DNA of 64,000 bases. Source: Clostridia bacterium (lineage in GTDB: Bacteria; Bacillota; Clostridia; Monoglobales; Monoglobaceae). The position numbers were made by a program, and so were the translations under genes. Of the stretch, positions 58,436-64,000 are shown in pieces. Where the stretch lies: assembly GCA_017546145.1 (NCBI GenBank), contig JAFYXN010000005.1, positions 62,001 through 126,000 of the forward strand. The letters run 5' to 3'. Position 1 is the stretch's first letter; the number at the start of each line of letters is the position of its first letter. Under the pieces are notes generated by a model, which made no database searches, had not been told where the DNA came from, and worked only from the letters and a program-made list of their open reading frames with translations.

Positions 58436-58480
58436 TCTCCTTAGTTTTGATTTAGGTGAGGATGGTTTCGAACTCACCGG
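58436..58480 (-). promoter_or_regulatory. PreQ1-I type riboswitch
   Basis: On the minus strand GGTGAG pairs with CTCACC around a short loop (TTCGAAACCATC). An A-rich tail TAAATCAAAACTAAGGAG follows, which in class I preQ1 riboswitches folds back into the loop. The tail's AAGGAG is the ribosome site of queT, so ligand binding should hide it and lower translation. This is a match by pattern, not by covariance search. Confidence 0.82.
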
Positions 58481-58497
58481 TTATATACAGCAAAAGC

Positions 58498-59253
58498 CTA
58501 TTTCTTGCTTTTTGCGTGCTGAATGTTATATGAAATTTTGAGCAGCAGCTTGGTCGGAACAAACCGCTGAAAGAATGTTCCCAGTCTTATGGTTGTTCCG
58601 GGGATAATAACAAGCTTTTTCTTGAACATTTGCTTTATTGCGTATTTTGCAACCTCGTCAGACGACAGCGATTTAATTGCAAAGCTGACCCCTGCACGAT
58701 GGTTAAACTCGGTTGTGACAGGTCCCGGACAAAGCGCTCCGATATAGACCGCACTTTTTTTGCGGCGAAGCTCTTCGTAAATTGCGGCGGTAAGCCTGTA
58801 TAGATACGCCTTGGTAGAATAATATACCGACATAAGCGGGCCGGGCAAAAATGCAGCGGAGGATGCAACATTTAAAATATAACCTGAGTTTCGCGCCACA
58901 AAATCCTTTAAAAACAGCTTTGTAAGAATATGCGGAGCACGGATATTCAGGTCTATCATTTCAAGCTCGCGGTCAAGCTCTGTTTCGGTAAAGTATCCAA
59001 ACTGACCAAAGCCTGCGTTGTTTATGAGAATGTCAATATTTTCGCCTTTAAGCATTTCATAAAGCCTGATGCAATTCTCCTGCTTTGAAAGATCAAGCGG
59101 CAGAATGTGCGGCTTGCCGTCCAATTCGGAACGGAGCTTTGCAAGCCTTTCCTCTCGACGCGCTACCAGCCAAAGCTCAATGCCTTTTTGATGAAGAATA
59201 TGCGCCATATCCCATCCAAGCCCCGAGCTTGCGCCCGTAATAAGTGCCTTCAT
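58498..59253 (-). CDS. Short-chain dehydrogenase/reductase
   Basis: The 251-residue NAD(P)-dependent oxidoreductase has the classical motifs: ITGASSGLGWDMA for the cofactor, NNAGFG, the catalytic serine in LNVASSAAF, and YSTKAYLY with Tyr and Lys. The arginine pair in VARREERL suggests NADP preference. The C-terminus is basic and hydrophobic, as in membrane-associated SDRs such as DltE/YqjQ-like proteins. It stops about 18 bases before the riboswitch of queT, so queT may be co-transcribed with it. Substrate unknown. Confidence 0.9.
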   Translation of the reverse strand: MKALITGASSGLGWDMAHILHQKGIELWLVARREERLAKLRSELDGKPHILPLDLSKQENCIRLYEMLKGENIDILINNAGFGQFGYFTETELDRELEMIDLNIRAPHILTKLFLKDFVARNSGYILNVASSAAFLPGPLMSVYYSTKAYLYRLTAAIYEELRRKKSAVYIGALCPGPVTTEFNHRAGVSFAIKSLSSDEVAKYAIKQMFKKKLVIIPGTTIRLGTFFQRFVPTKLLLKISYNIQHAKSKK

Positions 59254-59362
59254 ATCGTTTGCAGCCTCCTTAATGAGGTGTAATTTAAACTGTTGTTAAT
59301 TGTAGCACAAAATAACACTTACTGTCAATTATATTTTCGTGCAGTATTTAGCCGAAACACTC

Positions 59363-59391
59363 TTTACAAAAAAACAAAAAAGTGATAAAAT
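59363..59391 (+). promoter_or_regulatory. Sigma-A promoter for pfp
   Basis: TTTACA, 17 bases, TAAAAT, about 45 bases before the start codon. Confidence 0.65.
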
Positions 59392-59437
59392 AATATAAAA
59401 ATCTGATAAAATGAAAGTTTTCGGGAAGGATTACAAA

Positions 59438-60655
59438 ATGGAGAATTTACTTGTGCTTCAATCAGGAGGGCCAACGGCGGTTATTAATGCGTCATTGGCA
59501 GGAGTAATTAAAGCCGGCTTCGACAATTCAAAAAAAATCGGCAAGGTTTATGGCAGCATTAACGGCATTGAGGGTGTTGAAAATCAGACAATAGTGTCAC
59601 TGGAGCTTTTTAACAATGACGAAAACCTTCGGCTTTTAAAACAAACACCGGCGTCATATCTTGGCTCATGTCGCAAGAAGCTTCCTGCGCTTGGCGAAGA
59701 TGACGGGCTTTACTGCAGAATTTTTGAGGCACTTGAAAAATACAATATAGGCTACCTTTGCTGTATAGGCGGAAATGACTCAATGGACACGGCAAACAAG
59801 CTCAGTGCTTATGCAAAGCAGACCGGAAAAACCATACGTGTTATCGGTGTTCCCAAAACGGTAGACAACGATTTGGTTATTACCGACCACACGCCCGGAT
59901 ATGGCTCTGCGGCAAAGTTTATTGCAAATTGTATGCGACAGATAGCACTTGATACAGATGTGTATAAAATGCCGTCGGTTGTTGTGCTGGAAACAATGGG
60001 CAGAAATGCCGGCTGGCTTGCGGCTTCTGCGGAATTGGCAAACGACAGTACACTGTCGGCTGCGGATATTGTATGTCTTCCTGAGCGTCCGTTTGATTTG
60101 GATGCCTTTCTTGCAAAGGTTGAGGAGGTAAGCCGAATCAAAAAGACAGTAATGATTGCGGTATCTGAGGGTATACGTGATAAAGACGGAAATTATATAA
60201 AGGAAAATAATCCACGGGGCGATAAGTTTGGACACGCCGCACTTGGCGGAGCAGGAAAAACAGTGGAAAGCCGGATTGCTGGGCAGCTTGGCTTTAAAAC
60301 ACGCAGCATTGAGCTTAGTACCTTGCAAAGATGCTTTGCGATGGGAACATCACTGTGTGACGTAACCGAGGCGTTTGAGGCAGGCTATAAGGGTGTTGAG
60401 TTTGCTTTGGAAGGGCATACAGGAGTTATGCCGGGATTTAGAAGAATTTCGGACAATCCATATAAAATGCAGATTGTTCCGCTGAATGTTTGCGATATTG
60501 CAAATTTTGAGAAAAAGGTTCCTGAAGAAATGATAAGCCAGGACGGCTTTGGTCTTACGGAAAAATTCAGAGAGTATGCTCTGCCGCTTATAACAGGTGA
60601 GCCGGAGCTTGTATACAAAAACGGATGCTTGCAGTTTGCACCGTCTGTTATATAA
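59438..60655 (+). CDS. pfp: PPi-type 6-phosphofructokinase
   Basis: The 405-residue enzyme phosphorylates fructose 6-phosphate. The nucleotide site reads GGNDS (111-115) with Asp114 in the place that is Gly in ATP enzymes, and the catalytic loop is PKTVDND (139-145) with Lys140 in place of Gly. Both are marks of the pyrophosphate-dependent type. Other motifs are MGRNAGWLA and GHAALGGAG. The ATG at 59438 has GGGAAGGA upstream; an ATG 27 bases earlier has none. It ends at a clear terminator. Confidence 0.93.
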   Translation: MENLLVLQSGGPTAVINASLAGVIKAGFDNSKKIGKVYGSINGIEGVENQTIVSLELFNNDENLRLLKQTPASYLGSCRKKLPALGEDDGLYCRIFEALEKYNIGYLCCIGGNDSMDTANKLSAYAKQTGKTIRVIGVPKTVDNDLVITDHTPGYGSAAKFIANCMRQIALDTDVYKMPSVVVLETMGRNAGWLAASAELANDSTLSAADIVCLPERPFDLDAFLAKVEEVSRIKKTVMIAVSEGIRDKDGNYIKENNPRGDKFGHAALGGAGKTVESRIAGQLGFKTRSIELSTLQRCFAMGTSLCDVTEAFEAGYKGVEFALEGHTGVMPGFRRISDNPYKMQIVPLNVCDIANFEKKVPEEMISQDGFGLTEKFREYALPLITGEPELVYKNGCLQFAPSVI

Positions 60656-60664
60656 TTGAAAAAG

Positions 60665-60705
60665 AAAATGTCTGTTGCGTTGGGGGATGCAACAGACTTT
60701 TCTTT
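60665..60705. terminator. Terminator between pfp and the dCMP deaminase gene
   Basis: GTCTGTTGC and GCAACAGAC form a perfect stem around a G-rich loop, followed by TTTTCTTTT. Confidence 0.88.
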
Positions 60706-60720
60706 TAAGTTGTTTGTATA

Positions 60721-61218
60721 CTAATATCCAAGGATTCCCTGAAGTGACTCGTCGTTTTCTACCCATTCCTTTTCAACATTAACAATGGTGTATTCGGTGG
60801 GGGTATTGCGGATAATAACGCGGCGGATACCTGCGTTGATTATAAGACGCTTGCACATCGAGCAGCTGGAGGTGTTTTCAACCAGCTCGCCTGTGTTGTA
60901 GTCTTTACCTACAAGATAAAGTGTTGCGTCAATCATATCGCGGCGTGCAGCACTGATAATGCAGTTTGCCTCAGCATGAACGCTGCGGCACAGCTCGTAT
61001 CTTTCGCCTCTGGGGATAGCAAGCTTTTCTCTGATGCACACGCCGGTTGTGCAACAGTTTTCGCGGCCTCGGGGTGCGCCGGTGTAGCCGGTTGATACGA
61101 TTTCGTCATTTTTTACAATAATTGCACCAAAGTTGCGGCGGATACAGGTGCCTCGCTCAATAACTGTTTCAGCTATATCCAGATAATAGTTGTGTTTGTC
61201 AACTCTTTTCTTTTCCAT
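60721..61218 (-). CDS. Deoxycytidylate deaminase (ComEB-like)
   Basis: The 165-residue zinc deaminase converts dCMP to dUMP for thymidylate synthesis. The zinc site is formed by SVHAEANCI (His and catalytic Glu) and SCSMCKRLI (two Cys); the usual P before the first Cys is replaced by S. The N-terminal GTCIRRNFGAIIV and TGAPRG are typical of dCMP deaminases. It has its own promoter and is convergent with pfp. Confidence 0.9.
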   Translation of the reverse strand: MEKKRVDKHNYYLDIAETVIERGTCIRRNFGAIIVKNDEIVSTGYTGAPRGRENCCTTGVCIREKLAIPRGERYELCRSVHAEANCIISAARRDMIDATLYLVGKDYNTGELVENTSSCSMCKRLIINAGIRRVIIRNTPTEYTIVNVEKEWVENDESLQGILGY

Positions 61219-61260
61219 ATCAAATTTCCTCTTTTTCTACAAAGTTCTTTCGTTATTATG

Positions 61261-61289
61261 AGTATATAACAAAATAAATTAAATTTCAA
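61261..61289 (-). promoter_or_regulatory. Promoter of the dCMP deaminase gene
   Basis: On the minus strand TTGAAA, 17 bases, TATACT, about 40 bases before the start. Confidence 0.7.
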
Positions 61290-61299
61290 TAGTTTTGTA

Positions 61300-61328
61300 T
61301 TGACTTTAGTAACAAATATCGGTAAAAT
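61300..61328 (+). promoter_or_regulatory. Promoter of the tsaE operon
   Basis: TTGACT, 17 bases, TAAAAT, about 35 bases before tsaE. It lies back to back with the dCMP deaminase promoter. Confidence 0.7.
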
Positions 61329-61364
61329 AAAAGAAAGCAAATATTTTGATTGGACGAGTAGCTT

Positions 61365-61790
61365 ATGAAAATGCTTGAAAGCCGCAGTGCTGCGGAAACA
61401 TCACAGATTGCAAAGGAATTTGCCAAAACCTTAAAGCCGGGGGATATTGTTGCGCTGTCCGGGGACTTGGGCGCAGGTAAGACTGCATTCACCAAAGGTG
61501 TGGCAGAGTTTTTTGGTATACCTGCGGACGAGGTGGGCAGTCCTACCTTTACAATGGTAAACCAGTATGACGGTGACCTGACAATATACCATTTTGATGC
61601 ATACCGTCTTGAAAATGTCGGTGCTGACAGCTGCGACTGGATGGACGATTATTTCTTTGGCGACGGTATTTGTCTTATAGAATGGGCGCAAAACATCAAG
61701 GATGTTCTGCCAAAAGGATATATAGAAGTAAAGCTTGACAAAGCCCCTGAAAAGGGTGACGATTACAGAGCGATAACAATAATAAATTGA
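61365..61790 (+). CDS. tsaE: tRNA t6A synthesis ATPase TsaE
   Basis: The 141-residue ATPase is needed for N6-threonylcarbamoyl-adenosine in tRNA. Walker A is GDLGAGKT (33-40), SPTFTMVNQY follows, and the YHFDAYRL segment and CLIEWAQ are intact. Start preceded by a weak GAGTAGCTT. It lies ten bases before tsaB, the usual partner. Confidence 0.95.
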   Translation: MKMLESRSAAETSQIAKEFAKTLKPGDIVALSGDLGAGKTAFTKGVAEFFGIPADEVGSPTFTMVNQYDGDLTIYHFDAYRLENVGADSCDWMDDYFFGDGICLIEWAQNIKDVLPKGYIEVKLDKAPEKGDDYRAITIIN

Positions 61791-61800
61791 GGAGAAGACT

Positions 61801-62511
61801 ATGCTGATATTCGGAATTGATACCTGCTGTATGGCGGCAACTGCGGCACTGATTGACGAGAGGGTTATGGTTGCCCAGACGGTGGTAAATCACGGCAAAA
61901 CACATTCTCAAAAAATGATGCCTCAGGTAGAGGAGATGTTCAGACTTTCAGAAATTGACCCGAAATCGGTAGACGCATTTGCGGCAGCGGTGGGACCCGG
62001 CTCTTTTACAGGGGTAAGGATAGGTGTTGCCACAGCAAAGGCGATGGCGCAGGCGGCAGACAAGCCGTGTATTGCGGTGTCTACCCTTGAAGCACTTGCA
62101 TATTCATCCAGGCTGTTTGACGGAATTGCCGCGCCTATACTGGATGCAAGACGCAATCAGGTTTATAATGCGTTGTTTCAATGCTTAAAAGGCAAAATGA
62201 CAAGGCTTTGTGATGACAGAGCAATTTCGCTTGACTCTTTGCTTGATGAGTTGAAAAAAACCGACAAGGATGTTATCTTTATGGGTGACGGAACATTGGT
62301 ATTTGAAGATGAAATTCGCAAAGCATTGGGTGAAAGAGCATATTTTGCGACACAGCTTACAAGGATGAATCTTGCCGGAGCGGTGGCGGAAATTGGGGCT
62401 GAGAAGTTTCAAAAGGGTGAGACGATAAGCTACAGCGCGCTTGTTCCTGAGTATATCAGACTTTCTCAGGCAGAAAGAGATTTGATTGAAAAGAAGAACG
62501 CTGAACTATAA
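61801..62511 (+). CDS. tsaB: tRNA t6A synthesis protein TsaB
   Basis: The 236-residue ASKHA-fold protein forms the t6A synthase with TsaD and TsaE. The start is LIFGIDTCCMAATAALID, and AAAVGPGSFTGVRIGVATAKAMA is the family signature. GAGGAGA precedes the ATG. The usual next gene rimI is absent; a carboxypeptidase gene follows after 21 bases. Confidence 0.95.
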   Translation: MLIFGIDTCCMAATAALIDERVMVAQTVVNHGKTHSQKMMPQVEEMFRLSEIDPKSVDAFAAAVGPGSFTGVRIGVATAKAMAQAADKPCIAVSTLEALAYSSRLFDGIAAPILDARRNQVYNALFQCLKGKMTRLCDDRAISLDSLLDELKKTDKDVIFMGDGTLVFEDEIRKALGERAYFATQLTRMNLAGAVAEIGAEKFQKGETISYSALVPEYIRLSQAERDLIEKKNAEL

Positions 62512-62532
62512 CAGATATTATCGGAGGAAAAA

Positions 62533-63888
62533 ATGAAAAAGGCAGTTTCTTGTATTTTTAAAATAAGACACGCGGCGGTTGCGGCGGTTTTAGCGGCTTT
62601 GCTTGCAGCAGGGAATATTATCCCTGCGTTTGCAGCCAAGCCTGCACCTACTGCCACGGCTGTTATTTTAATTGATGCCAATACAGGGAATGTTCTCTAC
62701 GAGAAAAATGCTGACAAAAAGATGTACCCTGCAAGCACCACCAAAATAATGACTGCACTTGTTGCACTTGACGCAGTAAAAAACGAGGAAATAAGTCTTG
62801 ACCAGCCGCTTGCCTTAAGCCAGTCGGCTTATGATTCGCTTGACATTGACGGCAGCAGTATAGCTCTGAAGGTTGGCGAGAGCATGACGCTTGAGGGGCT
62901 TTTACAGGGGCTTTTGATTGCATCGGGCAATGATGCTGCAGTGACAATTGCAGAGGGAATATCCGGGTCAACCGAGGAGTTTGTCATCCGGATGAACGAA
63001 AAGGCAAAGACACTGGGTCTTGAAAATACGTCTTTTGTAAACCCCCATGGATTACATAATGAAAACCACTATACCACTGCAAAGGATATGGCACATCTTG
63101 CGCGTGAGGCTATGAAAAACGACACCTTCCGCAGCATTGTTGAGTGTGCGCATATCTATCTTCCGACAACCAATATGTCGGACAAGCGGTATTTTATAAA
63201 CACAAACAATCTGGTTTCAAGGATGCGTTATCCGTATTACTTCTATGACAAGGCAACGGGAATAAAAACAGGCTCAACCACAGAGGCAGGCTATTGCCTT
63301 GTATCGTCAGCCAAGGACCGTGGCAAGTCGGTTATCTGTGTGCTTTTTGATGCAGAGGACATTTCGGTGTCACACAACGAATCAAAAGAAGTTTTAGAGT
63401 ACGGACTTACAGCATTTAACCTCAGAAGCCTTGCAAAACGAGATGATATATTCGGCGAGGTAAGGGTCAAGCAGGCAGCTGACGGAACAGACCATATTCT
63501 GCTTTCCGCAGCGGAAAATCTGGACGCATTATTCCCTGATGACGGAAATTCTGAAAATATAGAGGTTGTTACCGAAATTCCTGAAAAAGTCTATGCACCG
63601 ATTAGCTCGGGGCAGATTATAGGCAAAGCAAAATTTATGTATGAGGGCAAAGAGATTGGCAGTGTGGATTTGTGCTCCACAGTTGAAATCAAGCGTCATA
63701 TATTCGGCTTTGTAATGACCTTTTTTGAATGGCTTTGGAGCTTTAAGACGGTTAAGTTTGTTGTGTACACCGCTTTGGGGTTAGTTCTTGCTTTTGTGAC
63801 TTTGGTGATTGTCGGATTTGTCCGTGCTATCAAAAAAAGCAAGCGCAAAAAACGCAGAATGAACCGTTACAACCCGCCAAGGTATTAA
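62533..63888 (+). CDS. dacF: D-alanyl-D-alanine carboxypeptidase (DacF-type)
   Basis: The 451-residue low-molecular-weight penicillin-binding protein trims the last D-Ala from wall peptides. A signal sequence ends near AFAAKP (about residue 35). The active-site motifs are S68-T-T-K71, S131-G-N133 and KTGSTTEAGY. A C-terminal membrane helix (about residues 410-432) and a basic cytoplasmic end (KKSKRKKRRMNRY) anchor it, differing from the amphipathic helix of typical DacA. GGAGGA precedes the ATG. It follows tsaB by 21 bases. Some relatives act in sporulation. Confidence 0.94.
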   Translation: MKKAVSCIFKIRHAAVAAVLAALLAAGNIIPAFAAKPAPTATAVILIDANTGNVLYEKNADKKMYPASTTKIMTALVALDAVKNEEISLDQPLALSQSAYDSLDIDGSSIALKVGESMTLEGLLQGLLIASGNDAAVTIAEGISGSTEEFVIRMNEKAKTLGLENTSFVNPHGLHNENHYTTAKDMAHLAREAMKNDTFRSIVECAHIYLPTTNMSDKRYFINTNNLVSRMRYPYYFYDKATGIKTGSTTEAGYCLVSSAKDRGKSVICVLFDAEDISVSHNESKEVLEYGLTAFNLRSLAKRDDIFGEVRVKQAADGTDHILLSAAENLDALFPDDGNSENIEVVTEIPEKVYAPISSGQIIGKAKFMYEGKEIGSVDLCSTVEIKRHIFGFVMTFFEWLWSFKTVKFVVYTALGLVLAFVTLVIVGFVRAIKKSKRKKRRMNRYNPPRY

Positions 63889-63889
63889 A

Positions 63890-64000
63890 TTAAAGTCGGG
63901 TATCATTCATGCGTTTTCTGAAAAATGCCAATGCGGCTAAAATAGCGCAGAATACCACAACGATTGCAAAAATTACAGAAAGCGAATAAAACAGAATATC
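63890..64000 (-). CDS. C-terminal end of an unfinished membrane protein
   Basis: Only the last 36 codons are inside the window. They encode one membrane helix (about 25 hydrophobic residues) and a short basic tail, FFRKRMNDTRL, before the stop. The rest lies beyond the right edge, so no family can be assigned. It is convergent with the carboxypeptidase gene; the stop codons are two bases apart and no terminator hairpin is seen between them. Confidence 0.6.
   Translation of the reverse strand, partial: DILFYSLSVIFAIVVVFCAILAALAFFRKRMNDTRL

Overview
The window reads as a chromosomal segment of a strictly anaerobic, low-to-moderate GC member of the Firmicutes, most likely class Clostridia. The basis is Gram-positive operon order (pyrH-frr-uppS-cdsA-dxr-rseP, tsaE-tsaB), strong AGGAGG ribosome sites, sigma-A type promoters with 17-base spacers, an FprA/rubredoxin/ferritin oxygen-defence set, the anaerobic ribonucleotide reductase NrdD/NrdG, a PPi-type phosphofructokinase, an SLH-domain surface protein, and small Clostridia-type domain proteins (DUF1540, DUF6774, YitT, YetF). 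I cannot name genus or species.

Layout. 0-0.6 kb: a degenerate interspersed repeat and a small ribbon-helix-helix protein. 0.9-8.5 kb: gyrA, a stand-alone sugar-ABC ATPase, a Tet(M)-like ribosomal GTPase fused to a Rae1/YacP-type NYN nuclease, and a dihydrouridine synthase. 8.6-14.5 kb: a foldable repeat, a GH172-type glycosidase divergent from an AraC regulator, the FprA-rubredoxin-ferritin operon, a ZIP transporter and a PHP phosphoesterase. 14.5-16.7 kb: a membrane-bound nucleotide-sugar 4,6-dehydratase. 17-22.8 kb: a membrane-anchored coiled-coil protein followed by the pyrH to rseP operon. 23-27 kb: asnA, then a tight cassette of SLH protein, HprK-like kinase, PqqD-like protein and S24/S26 peptidase.

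26.9-28.6 kb is a gene-poor island: a second copy of the interspersed repeat with inverted ends, a rod-shaped non-coding RNA, tRNA-Thr, and a candidate type I toxin-antitoxin locus (22-residue hydrophobic peptide plus antisense RNA). 28.6-32.7 kb: ppx, a split TauE/SafE pair, serC-serA. 32.7-33.4 kb: RNase P RNA and a second rod-shaped RNA whose 3' tail matches the first. 34-37 kb: nrdDG under two NrdR-like boxes. 37-43 kb: small membrane, metal and redox genes, tRNA-Glu, tRNA-Met, fba. 43-54.5 kb: an exopolysaccharide locus transcribed in two directions from one control region. 54.5-57.3 kb: LysR and a TRAP-like permease. 57.4-64 kb: tRNA-Gly, an HPr without Ser46, queT behind a preQ1-I type riboswitch, an SDR, pfp, dCMP deaminase, tsaEB, a D,D-carboxypeptidase, and the end of an unfinished membrane protein gene.

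The observations I consider most worth following are the GTPase-nuclease fusion, the two RNAs with a shared tail, the type I toxin-antitoxin candidate, and the PqqD/HprK-like/peptidase cassette. All functional statements come from reading the sequence and family knowledge; no database search or folding program was run.
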